DNA of 64,000 bases from an uncultured Duncaniella sp. Lineage in GTDB: Bacteria > Bacteroidota > Bacteroidia > Bacteroidales > Muribaculaceae. Of the stretch, positions 7,415-17,060 are shown piece after piece. Position 1 is the first letter of the stretch; the number at the start of each line of letters is the position of its first letter. The notes below the pieces were generated by a model, which did no database searches, was not told where the DNA came from, and worked only from the letters and a program-made list of their open reading frames with translations. The stretch lies in NCBI GenBank assembly GCA_910586665.1, contig CAJUIX010000005.1, forward strand, positions 1 to 64,000, in the 5' to 3' direction. The translations under genes and the position numbers were made by a program.

Positions 7415-8908
7415 ATGAATTCCAAAATCACCAAGACATGCAGTGCGTCCCTGCTGGTTCTTTTGGCAGCATCATGTGCCGATGGCTTTGATGACAACGA
7501 AAGATTCGACGGTGGCGTGAGAAATGCACAGTTGCAGTCGCCGGAACTTACGGCCGACTGCTTCGCGACCATGATGAACCCCGACGGTTCGGAAAGCGTG
7601 AAAGTGACTTGGCCCGTGGTCATGGGAGCCGGTGGCTACCTGTGTAACGTGGCCGTGGTCGATGACCCCACAAACCCTGTCTATCTTATTGCCGACAGCG
7701 TTGTCGACGGTTGCTCGCTCGTGTTCGACAGATTTGAGGACACGAAGTACTCCTTCAGCATTAAGAGCCTCGGCAATGACAAGCTCAACAACCGCGAGGC
7801 TGAAAGCGCAAGCGTCTTTGCCTACTCCACCCTCGTGCCCGCGCTCACTGTTCCCGCTGACGCAGAAATTTCCGAGTGGATCAACAGCCAGCTTGCCTCT
7901 GCAAGCGGCGACGAGGAACTCGGTTTCGAACTTCTGGCAGGCCAGACCTACGCCCTCAACGGAACCGTCAACTTCGACATGGCCAAGGTGACATTCCGCG
8001 GCGACAAGTCCAACCGTCCGACCGTCATCGTCGGCGAAGAGGGCTGCATCATGACTCAGGCCGGCATCAAACTCAAATTCATCAACTTTGACTGCTCCAA
8101 CTCAAAGCGCACAGGCCTCCTCGAGCTGAGCGACAACCCAAATCCCGCGATTTCGACCGAGGCTCTCGGCTATAAGAAGGACGGTGCCAACCAGGACGGT
8201 TTCGTAATCAACGACCCGGTCATCATCCAGGAGTGCAACGTGAAGAACCTCCACAACTCACTCGTGTTCGGCAACAAGAAGAACTGGAGCATGCGCGACT
8301 TCCGCATGAGCGAATGTATAGTACAGCTCAACAACGAAGGCAGCAACTCGGTAATACACCTCCAGGGTGCCTCCAACGGCCTCATCAAGGAACTCCGCAT
8401 CGAGAACTGCACCTTCTATAACCTCGTGAAGAACGAGAAGGCCTACTTCATCCGCTACAGCAACTCCAGCAACGCCCAGCCCAAGAAAATCTTCGGCAAC
8501 GGTGACAACTCATCGACACACTCGATTTCCCACTGTACATTTGCCAAAACCTTCTCCAACAAGGACTTCGCAAACAATATGCCGAATACCAACACAATCA
8601 AGACCAACGTGGACCACTGTGTGTTCTACGACGTCTTCCGCCTCTACCAGTACATCCAGAGCCAGTCATTCATGACTACACCCTTCAACACTATCTTCGG
8701 CGTTGACGGGGGCACTCCCAACAACAATGACACCGGCGGCCGTAAGGACAAGAACGGCAACCCCTACGCCACTCTCGAGGATCCCGAGTTCGTAGGACCC
8801 TTCCTCCAGGAATTCGACCTCAGCCAGCCCAAGGGCGGCGTCAACTTCCGTCCGCAGGCCTCCTACGCATCTCAGAACAAGATTGGCGACCCCCGCTGGT
8901 ATGAATAA
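7415..8908 (+). CDS. Surface lipoprotein, DUF4957/DUF5123-like, with an Fn3-like N-terminus
   Basis: A 497-aa lipoprotein: signal peptide with lipobox LAASC (Cys21), then Asp-rich residues that often direct surface export in Bacteroidota. Residues about 35-130 look like a fibronectin-III-type beta-sandwich (VKVTWPVVMGAGGY, YSFSIKSLG). From about 145 the chain reads as a right-handed beta-helix: DUF4957-like to about 300, then DUF5123-like to the end (ENCTFYNL, SISHCTFAKT, VDHCVFYDV repeats). Proteins of this layout sit in pectin PULs and are presumed glycan binders in the SusE/F position. Here the gene precedes SusC (28-bp gap). No catalytic site can be named, so binding versus lyase activity is open. 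Confidence 0.78.
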   Translation: MNSKITKTCSASLLVLLAASCADGFDDNERFDGGVRNAQLQSPELTADCFATMMNPDGSESVKVTWPVVMGAGGYLCNVAVVDDPTNPVYLIADSVVDGCSLVFDRFEDTKYSFSIKSLGNDKLNNREAESASVFAYSTLVPALTVPADAEISEWINSQLASASGDEELGFELLAGQTYALNGTVNFDMAKVTFRGDKSNRPTVIVGEEGCIMTQAGIKLKFINFDCSNSKRTGLLELSDNPNPAISTEALGYKKDGANQDGFVINDPVIIQECNVKNLHNSLVFGNKKNWSMRDFRMSECIVQLNNEGSNSVIHLQGASNGLIKELRIENCTFYNLVKNEKAYFIRYSNSSNAQPKKIFGNGDNSSTHSISHCTFAKTFSNKDFANNMPNTNTIKTNVDHCVFYDVFRLYQYIQSQSFMTTPFNTIFGVDGGTPNNNDTGGRKDKNGNPYATLEDPEFVGPFLQEFDLSQPKGGVNFRPQASYASQNKIGDPRWYE

Positions 8909-8936
8909 TCAACCATAAATCTAAAATTACCACACG

Positions 8937-11900
8937 ATGAAACACAGTATAGCAAAAATATGTTTCGCATTGTTGGCACTATTCATGAGCTATCCGGCCT
9001 ACGCACAGGACATCCTGTATCAGGCCACGGTAGTGGACGCCAACGACGAGCCCCTCATGGGTGCCACTGTCAAGGTGCCTGACACAAAGAACATCACAGT
9101 CACTGACCTTGACGGTAACTTTTCAATCAACGTCCCCAAAGGCAAGGTGGTCGAGATTTCCTACATAGGATTCATCACACAGACCATCTCTGACTTCTCT
9201 CAGAAGAAAATCGTCCTCCAGGAGGATTTCGAGACTCTCGACGAAGTCGTAGTCGTCGGCTACGGCACTCAGAAGAAAGCCCACCTCACCGGCGCAATCT
9301 CGACCGTGGCTATGGACGACATCCAGGACCTCGCCAACGGCAACCTTGCCAGCTCGCTCAGCGGTATGGTCAACGGTCTCGGTGTCAGTGGCGGCGAAGG
9401 CCGTCCGGGTGAGGCAGCCCGCCTCTCAATCCGCGGTACTGACCGCCTCGGCGAAATCGGTGTTGCCGCCCAGGAACCCCTCTTCGTCATCGACGGCTTC
9501 ATCTATCCCAACGACGTCCGCATCGGTAACTCCAACCAGAACTCCGGCTCGATAGCCTTCAACAACCTCGACCCCTCGGAAATCGAGAGCATCTCAGTGC
9601 TTAAGGATGCTGCAGCAGCTGTCTACGGTGCCCGTGCAGCCAACGGTGTCATCATCGTGACCACCAAGCGAGGCAAAGTCGGCGAGCCCGTGATTTCCTA
9701 CAGCGGCTCTTTCGGCTACACCGACGAGGTTTCACGTCCCAAGATGCTCAGCGCCTACCAGTATGGCCGTCTGTGGAACGCCGTGGCAGCTGCCGACCCG
9801 ACAAGTACCACCCTCAACAACCGCACAGACCTCTTCCAGGCCGACGAGCTCAACGCCATGCGCTATCTCAACTATGACCTGCTCGACAAATACTGGTCAT
9901 CAGGCTGGACTCAGAAGCACAGCGTCGGTGTAAGCGGTGCGACTGACAAGGTAAACTACAACGCCAGCATCTCCTACTTCGACCAGGACGGTAACCTCGG
10001 CAAGCTCGACTATGACCGCTGGAACTACCGCGCAGGTGTCGACGTGACACTCAAAAAATGGATCAAAGCCAGCATCCAGGTGTCGGGCGACTACAGCAAG
10101 AAGAACACCCCCAACGTGAAAGTGGGCGGTACAAACAAAGAGAAGGACTATAACCTCCTCCTCACCCACCCCTACTACATCCCCGAGTCGGTCAACGGCT
10201 ACGCAATCTCTGCCTACGGTCCCAGCAACTCCCGTGTCAACAACGAGCAGGACTATTCATTCTACACCCTTCAGAACTCCGGCGACTTCAACCGCACCAA
10301 CACCTCCAACCTCAACATCAACACATCTGTTGAGTATGACTTCGGCTGGAGCAAGTATCTCAAAGGCTTGAAAGTCCGCTTCTCTTATGCCAAGAGCATC
10401 AGCAACGACAAAAACAACCAATATGGCTCGCAGTATAAGATTTACTACATGTCGGAGCGCGCAGGTAGCGGTTCACACCTCTACACTCCCATCCCCGGCC
10501 AGGAAGATGCCTTCAACTCACTCCTCACCGACAGCAACTTCCTCCTCGGCAACAACGGTGCACCCATCTACAACGGTTCGGGTTCATCCTACGTTTCCCG
10601 CGACATGAGCCGCGCCGACAACTATCAGATGAACTTCACTGTCACCTACAACCGTGACTTCGGCCCCCACTCTGTCGGCGCCCTCTTCTCGATAGAGAAG
10701 TCCGAATTCGAGAGCGAATACCTCTTCGGTACTGTCTCCGATCCCCTCTCATTCGGCGGTCTCCAGTCAAACGCCGTGGGAACCAACAGCTCCAACTCGA
10801 CCAACTTCTTCCGTGCAGAATCAGGTACACTCTCTTACATCGGCCGTCTCAACTACGCCTACGAGGACAAGTATCTCCTTGAATTCCTCCTCCGTTCCGA
10901 CGCTTCAACCAAATTCGCACCCAAGAACTACTGGGGTACCTTCCCCTCCGTGTCGCTCGGCTGGGTTGTGTCACGCGAAGACTGGTTCAACAACAACGTG
11001 ACATGGATTGACTACCTGAAACTCCGCGGATCACTCGGTATCACAGGTCGAGACAATACCGAGTACTGGGCATGGCTCCAGACCTACGGTGCCGACAAGG
11101 ACAAGGGCCCGGTTTTCGGCACAGGTATGACCGAGAACGCAGGCAGTCATCTCTCGCTCAACAAGGGCAACCAGGCTATCAACCCCGACGCTCACTGGGA
11201 CAAGAGCTACAAGTCAAACTTCGGTATCGACTTCAACGTGCTCCAGAACCGCCTCTCATTCAACATCGACGGCTACTACAACTGGGACCGCGAAATGCTC
11301 ATCAACTACCAGGCTTCAGTCCCCGGCACTGTCGGCACGGCTTCAGCCAAAATGAACGTAGGCAAAATGGACAGCTGGGGTGCAGAACTCTCAGCCACCT
11401 GGCGTGACCGCATCGGCAAGGACTTCAGCTACAAAGTGACCCTCAACACCGGCTACTCCGACAACAAGGTGCTCTTCATCGACTGGGCCAAAGACCAGCA
11501 GTACATGCAAATCAGCAGGGGACACCGCTCAGACATGGGCACATGGGGTATGCAGTGCATCGGCATGTTCCGCAGCTTCCAGGACATCGAGGAATACTTC
11601 TCAAAGTACAACATCGTCTCCTATATGGGTATGACCAAGGACAAAGTCCGCCCGGGTATGCTCATCTATAAGGATGTCCGCGGCGCCCGCCAGGCCGACG
11701 GCACCTATGCAGGTCCCGACGGCATCGTCGACAAGGACAATGACCAGGTGCAGCTCTCAGGACGCTCGAACCCCTACCACGTCACTGCCAACATCAACGC
11801 CTCATGGAAGGGCTTCTCGCTCACAGCTCAGATTGCAGGCAGCTGGGGTGGCTACAGCTTCGTGCCGACCGCGGCCCTCAAGCCCGGCAACTCGCTTGAA

Positions 11901-12287
11901 TATACCAACATGCCCTCATTCTGGAACCCGGACGACATGTTCGTTTACCAGGACATCTATGACGCAGGCGGCAACCTCGTTATGGAGGAGAACCGCAACG
12001 CCAAGTATCCTAACCTCGCCTACTCGAGCGTCAACTCTACCAACTCGTCGTTCTGGCGCGTAAGCGGCACCCGCGTGACACTCAACCGTCTCACTCTCGC
12101 CTACTCACTTCCCTCGTCCCTCGTCCACAGAATCGGCCTCGGAAGCTGCCGCTTCAACGTGACCGGCCAAAACCTCTTCAGCTTCTACAACCCCTATCCC
12201 GACAAATTCATGGACCCGATGGCCGGCGCGTACGGAGCATATCCCAACCTGAGAAAATTCACTCTCGGTCTTAACCTTTCATTCTAA
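8937..12287 (+). CDS. SusC-like TonB-dependent outer-membrane transporter
   Basis: 1116 aa. Signal peptide 1-23 (cut after AYAQ), carboxypeptidase-regulatory-like beta-sandwich 25-98, TonB box DEVVVVGYG (102-110), plug domain about 115-235 (SIRGT, then VLKDAAAAVYGARAANGVI), and a 22-strand barrel ending in the aromatic C-terminus LNLSF. It imports oligosaccharides across the outer membrane, driven by TonB-ExbBD. It lies 12 bp before the SusD gene, the canonical pair. The surrounding enzymes suggest the cargo is RG-II or other pectic fragments, but specificity cannot be read from SusC itself. Confidence 0.97.
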   Translation: MKHSIAKICFALLALFMSYPAYAQDILYQATVVDANDEPLMGATVKVPDTKNITVTDLDGNFSINVPKGKVVEISYIGFITQTISDFSQKKIVLQEDFETLDEVVVVGYGTQKKAHLTGAISTVAMDDIQDLANGNLASSLSGMVNGLGVSGGEGRPGEAARLSIRGTDRLGEIGVAAQEPLFVIDGFIYPNDVRIGNSNQNSGSIAFNNLDPSEIESISVLKDAAAAVYGARAANGVIIVTTKRGKVGEPVISYSGSFGYTDEVSRPKMLSAYQYGRLWNAVAAADPTSTTLNNRTDLFQADELNAMRYLNYDLLDKYWSSGWTQKHSVGVSGATDKVNYNASISYFDQDGNLGKLDYDRWNYRAGVDVTLKKWIKASIQVSGDYSKKNTPNVKVGGTNKEKDYNLLLTHPYYIPESVNGYAISAYGPSNSRVNNEQDYSFYTLQNSGDFNRTNTSNLNINTSVEYDFGWSKYLKGLKVRFSYAKSISNDKNNQYGSQYKIYYMSERAGSGSHLYTPIPGQEDAFNSLLTDSNFLLGNNGAPIYNGSGSSYVSRDMSRADNYQMNFTVTYNRDFGPHSVGALFSIEKSEFESEYLFGTVSDPLSFGGLQSNAVGTNSSNSTNFFRAESGTLSYIGRLNYAYEDKYLLEFLLRSDASTKFAPKNYWGTFPSVSLGWVVSREDWFNNNVTWIDYLKLRGSLGITGRDNTEYWAWLQTYGADKDKGPVFGTGMTENAGSHLSLNKGNQAINPDAHWDKSYKSNFGIDFNVLQNRLSFNIDGYYNWDREMLINYQASVPGTVGTASAKMNVGKMDSWGAELSATWRDRIGKDFSYKVTLNTGYSDNKVLFIDWAKDQQYMQISRGHRSDMGTWGMQCIGMFRSFQDIEEYFSKYNIVSYMGMTKDKVRPGMLIYKDVRGARQADGTYAGPDGIVDKDNDQVQLSGRSNPYHVTANINASWKGFSLTAQIAGSWGGYSFVPTAALKPGNSLEYTNMPSFWNPDDMFVYQDIYDAGGNLVMEENRNAKYPNLAYSSVNSTNSSFWRVSGTRVTLNRLTLAYSLPSSLVHRIGLGSCRFNVTGQNLFSFYNPYPDKFMDPMAGAYGAYPNLRKFTLGLNLSF

Positions 12288-12299
12288 AAAAATACCACA

Positions 12300-14492
12300 A
12301 TGAAAATAAAAAATCTTAGTTTCGCACTCTTAGCCTCAGCAGCCCTGCTCTCCTCCTGCAGCGATGACTTCCTCCAGGACAAGAAGAGCTATGACAAGGT
12401 GAACGAGGACGCATATAACTACTACGAAGGCGCCTTAGGCCGTCTCGCTGACATATATTCATGGTCACTCCCCAACACGAGCGCCGATCCGGGTCATCGC
12501 AACAACAGTACCGGCAATGCCGACGGCCAGGCAAAGTGCACAGAGGAGTATAGCGGCTTCGGCGACTTCGTAGACCCGCAGAAGACCAAGGGTACCGACG
12601 GCAACTACTCGATTCCTGACTACTTCCAGGGCCAGGCCAACAGTATCCAGACCAACGCATGGGGCCGCATACGCAACATCAACGACGTGATTCGCGGTAT
12701 CTCCAAGAGCACCCTCTCCCAGGAGGAAAAAGACGAGCTACTCGGCCAGGCATACTTCCTCCGCGCATGGTGCTACTACAATTTCGTGAAATGGTACGGC
12801 GGTGTGCCCATCATCACCGAGGTTCTCGAGCCGTCCGAAAGCTCCTTCACCCCTCGCTCGACCACCAAGGCCTGCATCGAGTTCATCTGTGAGGACCTCG
12901 ACCGCTCGGCCGAGATGCTCGCCCCCTTCACCACCAACGGTGGCTGGCAGAAGTCAGAACAATATGGCCGCGTGACCTCAGGCACAGCCCTCGCCCTCAA
13001 GGGCCGCGTGCTCGTCCTTTGGGCAAGCCCGATTTTCAACCGTGCCAACGACACCCAGCGCTGGGAAGAGGCATACCGCGCTATCGAGGAGTCACTTCCC
13101 GTGATTAACTCCTGCGGCTACGGCCTTGCCTACGAAGGAAACCCCGGTACCAACGCCTCCAACTGGGCCAAGATGTTCAACGAGGTCAGCAATCCCGAAG
13201 GCGTATTCATCTCCCTCTACAACGCAGTCGAAAGCCCCGGTCCCGGTGCCCCCGACTATCGTCGCTACAGCTCCTGGGAGCATGGCATCCGTCCTTCCAA
13301 CGCAATGGGTGGGGGCGGCAAGACCCCCTCGGCAATGCTCGTCGACATGTTCCCCATGAAGGATGGCAAGCGCCCTGCCCTCAGCAAGTCCTACACCGTG
13401 CTCGACGCCTCGTCGACCAACTACAATGAGGAGTATCCCTTCATGGACCGCGACCCGCGCTTCTACCGCACCTTCGCCTTCCCCGGCGTGCGCTGGGCCT
13501 TCAATGGCGACCCCACAAGCGAGAGCAACCACAACCCATACAAGGGCAACGAATATGAGCTGTGGAACTATGTATGGTACACCAAGGACGAGGACCGCAA
13601 CAATATCGAGAGTGGTGCCAACTACGGCCCCGACGGCCTCCTCGGCAATGCAAAGGGCTTCTATGTGCGCAAGCGCACCGATGACCTCGACACCAACTCT
13701 CCCCGCTATGTCTTCAATCCCTCCAACGGCTTCAAGCAGTCAGCTGCTCCCTACATGGAAATCCGCTATGCCGAAGTGCTCCTCAACTATGCCGAGGCCG
13801 CTTGTGGCGCAGGCAAGATGGGTGTAGCAGTCGAGCAACTCAAGAGAATCCGCCAGCGCGTAGGCTACACCGGCGACTGCGGTCTCCAGGCAAGCCTCGC
13901 TTCCGACCAGGCAGCTTGTATGGCTGCAATCCTCTACGAGCGCCAGATCGAGCTCGCCTACGAGGGCAAACGCTTCGACGACATGCGTCGCTGGATGCTC
14001 TTCGACGGTGGCACCAAGCTTCCCGAAGGCGCTCCATCAACCTGGACACTCACCGGCTGGAGCGGCAACACCTGCGCTTATCTCGGTTTCGCCCCGATGA
14101 ACGGCCAGCGTCGTGAAAACCTCGAATTCCGTGTCAAGGCCATACACAACAACGGTCTCGGTGGTGAAAAATGGGGCTCAAAGGGTGAAAATCCCGACCC
14201 AATGGCAGAGGTAGCACGTCCCTCCGCAGTCGACCTCCGTCAGGATCTCGAACCCCAGCTTGCCTCACTCCAGGAGTGGTATCAAACCAACCTCGAGCGC
14301 AACAAGAAGAAAGGCGACTCCTACGACTCCAACCACACCGAGCTTTACATCCAGTTCCACCCGGAATTCTACCTGCTCGGCTTTACACAGAGCGTGAAGA
14401 CCTCCAACGAACAGCTTGCGCAGACTATGGGCTGGCACGACTACACCAACGGAGGTGCTAACGGCACATTCGACCCGCTCGCTCTCGAATAA
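12300..14492 (+). CDS. SusD/RagB-like nutrient-binding lipoprotein
   Basis: 730 aa. Lipobox LLSSC with Cys20 in the signal peptide, then the SusD N-terminal motif DDFLQ. The helical TPR-like core is visible at GQAYFLRAWCYYNFVKWYGG (about 155-175), followed by VPIITEV. The C-terminal RagB/SusD motifs LLNYAEAACG and YERQIELAYEGKRFDDMRRW (about 535-560) are clear. It forms the lid of the SusC barrel and captures glycan at the cell surface. It is longer than most SusD proteins, with extra sequence at 55-115 and after residue 570. It is co-transcribed with SusC. Confidence 0.96.
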   Translation: MKIKNLSFALLASAALLSSCSDDFLQDKKSYDKVNEDAYNYYEGALGRLADIYSWSLPNTSADPGHRNNSTGNADGQAKCTEEYSGFGDFVDPQKTKGTDGNYSIPDYFQGQANSIQTNAWGRIRNINDVIRGISKSTLSQEEKDELLGQAYFLRAWCYYNFVKWYGGVPIITEVLEPSESSFTPRSTTKACIEFICEDLDRSAEMLAPFTTNGGWQKSEQYGRVTSGTALALKGRVLVLWASPIFNRANDTQRWEEAYRAIEESLPVINSCGYGLAYEGNPGTNASNWAKMFNEVSNPEGVFISLYNAVESPGPGAPDYRRYSSWEHGIRPSNAMGGGGKTPSAMLVDMFPMKDGKRPALSKSYTVLDASSTNYNEEYPFMDRDPRFYRTFAFPGVRWAFNGDPTSESNHNPYKGNEYELWNYVWYTKDEDRNNIESGANYGPDGLLGNAKGFYVRKRTDDLDTNSPRYVFNPSNGFKQSAAPYMEIRYAEVLLNYAEAACGAGKMGVAVEQLKRIRQRVGYTGDCGLQASLASDQAACMAAILYERQIELAYEGKRFDDMRRWMLFDGGTKLPEGAPSTWTLTGWSGNTCAYLGFAPMNGQRRENLEFRVKAIHNNGLGGEKWGSKGENPDPMAEVARPSAVDLRQDLEPQLASLQEWYQTNLERNKKKGDSYDSNHTELYIQFHPEFYLLGFTQSVKTSNEQLAQTMGWHDYTNGGANGTFDPLALE

Positions 14493-14522
14493 GTTATTAC
14501 CAATCATCAATCATCATTGTAA

Positions 14523-16262
14523 ATGAATCGTAAAAAGGCTTTAACAGCACTCTTCACTGTCTCCGTCATGGCTCCCGTAGCCATGATGGGACAGTATCCC
14601 CAGATCAACTCCAAAGCGAGAGAGGATTATCAGAATATGAAGACCACCGCCACAGCCCATTCTGACTCGGCATGGGCAGTGGCTAAACCGATTGTCGAAA
14701 AAGAGGCCAAGGAGGGACGCCCTTACGTTCCCTGGGCTTCCCGTCCAGACGACCTTCTGAAAGCACCGATTCCCGCCTTCCCCGGAGCCGAGGGTGGCGG
14801 CATGTACACTCCCGGCGGCCGTGGCGGCAAAGTCATCACCGTGACCAACCTCAACGACAGCGGCCCCGGTTCATTCCGCGAGGCCTGTGAGACAGGCGGT
14901 GCACGAATCATCGTCTTCAACGTATCGGGTATCATCAATCTCAAGACCCCGCTCTATGTCCGCGCCCCCTACATCACAATTGCCGGCCAGACCGCTCCCG
15001 GCGACGGTATCTGCATCGCGGGTGAATCCTTCCAGGTTGACACCCACGACGTCATAGTGCGCCACATGCGCTTCCGCCGCGGCGACACCCGCGTCCACAA
15101 CCGCGAGGACTCCTTCGGCGGCAACCCCGTGGGCAACATCATGATTGACCACTGCTCTGCGGAGTGGGGTCTCGACGAGAACATCTCCTTCTACCGCCAC
15201 ATGTATGACCCCAGCGAGGGACAGTACAAGTCAACCGACCTCAAGCTCCCGACTGTCAATGTGACCATTCAGAACACCATCTCCGCGAAGGCACTTGACA
15301 CCTACAACCATGCCTTCGGTTCGACCCTCGGCGGCGAAAACTGTATGTTTGCCCGCAACCTCTGGGCAAGCAACTCGGGCCGCAACCCATCGATTGGCTG
15401 GAACGGCGTGTTCAACTTTGTCAACAACGTTGTCTACAACTGGGTACACCGTTCATCCGACGGCGGCGACTACACAGCCAAGTTCAATATGATCAACAAC
15501 TACTACAAGCCCGGTCCCGCCACCCCGAAGGAGGGCAATATCGGCCACCGCATCCTCAAACCCGAAGCCGGCCGCAGCAAGCTTGACCACAAGGTCTACG
15601 GCCGTGTCTACGCCGAGGGCAATATAATGGAGGGCTTCCCCGAAATCACTGCTGACAACTGGGCCGGCGGCATACAGATTGAGACCGACCCCAACACCGG
15701 CGAGTTTACCGACTACATGCGCTCCCGTACACCCTTTGAGATGCCCTACGTCCGCATCGCATCGGCTGACGACGCCTATGACTTCGTCCTCAAAAACGTA
15801 GGTGCCACCATCCCCTGCCGCGACATCATCGACGAGCGCATAATCGAGGAGGTCCGCACAGGAGTCCCCTACTATGATGCCAAACTTGCCAAGAAGTACA
15901 ATGGCGACACCTCCGGCCTCGCCGAGAAATCGCAGGCTGAGGACGGTTCTTTCAAATACCGCCGTCTTCCGAAGGATTCCTACAAGGTCGGCATCATCAC
16001 CGACCCCATGCAGATGGGCGGCTACCCCGAGTATAAGGGCACTCCCTACGTCGACACTGACGGCGACGGCATGCCCGACGAATGGGAGAAGGCCAACGGT
16101 CTCAACCCCAACGACCCCTCTGACGCCAACCAGGACTGCACCGGCGACGGATATACCAACATCGAGAAGTATATCAACGGTATCAGCACCAAGCTCCGCA
16201 TCGACTGGACCGACCTCAGAAACAACTACGACACCCTTGCAGCAAAAGGCAAGCTGATGTAA
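14523..16262 (+). CDS. Pectate lyase, polysaccharide lyase family 1
   Basis: 579 aa with signal peptide 1-23. The parallel beta-helix starts at IPAFPGAEGGG (about 79-90) and carries the PL1 pattern: TLNDSGPGSxRE-like segment, VFNVSGIINLK, ITIAGQTAPGDGICI, and VIVRHMRFRRGD (about 176-187). It should cut alpha-1,4-galacturonan by beta-elimination with Ca2+. The C-terminus has a DTDGDGMPDEWE calcium-binding motif and a second D-rich loop, as in thrombospondin-3 or dockerin-like tails of Bacteroidota lyases. It lies 30 bp after SusD in the uptake operon. A paralogue of similar size is at 36822-38444. Confidence 0.93.
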   Translation: MNRKKALTALFTVSVMAPVAMMGQYPQINSKAREDYQNMKTTATAHSDSAWAVAKPIVEKEAKEGRPYVPWASRPDDLLKAPIPAFPGAEGGGMYTPGGRGGKVITVTNLNDSGPGSFREACETGGARIIVFNVSGIINLKTPLYVRAPYITIAGQTAPGDGICIAGESFQVDTHDVIVRHMRFRRGDTRVHNREDSFGGNPVGNIMIDHCSAEWGLDENISFYRHMYDPSEGQYKSTDLKLPTVNVTIQNTISAKALDTYNHAFGSTLGGENCMFARNLWASNSGRNPSIGWNGVFNFVNNVVYNWVHRSSDGGDYTAKFNMINNYYKPGPATPKEGNIGHRILKPEAGRSKLDHKVYGRVYAEGNIMEGFPEITADNWAGGIQIETDPNTGEFTDYMRSRTPFEMPYVRIASADDAYDFVLKNVGATIPCRDIIDERIIEEVRTGVPYYDAKLAKKYNGDTSGLAEKSQAEDGSFKYRRLPKDSYKVGIITDPMQMGGYPEYKGTPYVDTDGDGMPDEWEKANGLNPNDPSDANQDCTGDGYTNIEKYINGISTKLRIDWTDLRNNYDTLAAKGKLM

Positions 16263-16297
16263 TCCTTGACATATATTTTTAATCTCGAAAAAAAGAT

Positions 16298-16963
16298 ATG
16301 TATAGAATCTGTTTAATAGCCATCCTCTTCTCCGCGCTCTTCACGAGCGCCGGAGCCGTGGAGCTTAACAGCGAGGGGCGCGACCCAGCCTACGTCGAGT
16401 CAATCGTGAAGCGCTCTCAGAAGATTGTCGACAAGCTCCAGCTTGCCGACGCAGCCAAGGCCAAGGATGTGACCAACATTATTGCCAACCGCTACTTCAA
16501 GCTCAACGACATCTACGAGACCCGCGATGCCAAAGTCAAGGCTGCCAAGGAAACACTCACAGGTGATGCCAAGAACGAGGCTGTCCAGGCCGCACAGAAC
16601 GAGAAGGACTCCAAGCTCTACCGCTGCCATTTTGAATTCCCCGCCGACCTCTCTCTCTATCTCACTCCCGAGCAGATTGTGGAGGTGAAGGACGGAATGA
16701 CCTATGGAGTGGTCATGGTGACCTACAATTCGCATCTCGACATGATTCCGAGCCTCACCGACGAGGAGAAGGCCCAGATTATGGCCTGGCTTGTCGAAGC
16801 CCGCGAGCTTGCCATTGACGCCGAGACTTCCAACAAGAAGCACGAGGTGTTCGGTAAGTACAAAGGCCGCATCAACAACTACCTTACCAAGCGCGGCTAC
16901 GACCTGAAGAAAGAGCGCGAGGCATGGTACGAGCGTATCAAGGCGCGCGGAGGCTCTATCTAA
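16298..16963 (+). CDS. DUF3826-family secreted protein
   Basis: 221 aa with a signal peptide (1-19, cut near SAGAV). The remainder is highly charged and helical, with Lys/Glu/Ala-rich stretches around 60-115 and an FEFPADLSLYLTPEQ segment near 108-122. I recognise the DUF3826 pattern, which is commonly found beside PL1 lyases and SusCD in pectin PULs. No enzymatic motif is visible. It lies 35 bp after the PL1 gene, and a hairpin terminator follows at 16989-17043. The function is unknown; a periplasmic helper or chaperone-like role is possible. Confidence 0.72.
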   Translation: MYRICLIAILFSALFTSAGAVELNSEGRDPAYVESIVKRSQKIVDKLQLADAAKAKDVTNIIANRYFKLNDIYETRDAKVKAAKETLTGDAKNEAVQAAQNEKDSKLYRCHFEFPADLSLYLTPEQIVEVKDGMTYGVVMVTYNSHLDMIPSLTDEEKAQIMAWLVEARELAIDAETSNKKHEVFGKYKGRINNYLTKRGYDLKKEREAWYERIKARGGSI

Positions 16964-16988
16964 CGGACCCAATCTCTTACAAATACCG

Positions 16989-17043
16989 GTGCTGAAATCA
17001 TGTCGCTGAACAAAGGCACATGTTTTCAGCACTGTATTTTTTC
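16989..17043 (+). terminator. Terminator-like hairpin inside the SusCD operon
   Basis: GTGCTGAAA (16989-16997) pairs with TTTCAGCAC (17024-17032). After one mismatch, CATGT (16999-17003) pairs with ACATG (17018-17022), giving about 14 bp around a 14-nt loop. A T-rich tail (TGTATTTTTTC) follows. It ends 17 nt before the next ATG (17061), so the last gene must be reached by read-through or from RNA processing. Confidence 0.8.
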
Positions 17044-17060
17044 AATAACACATCTCTAAA

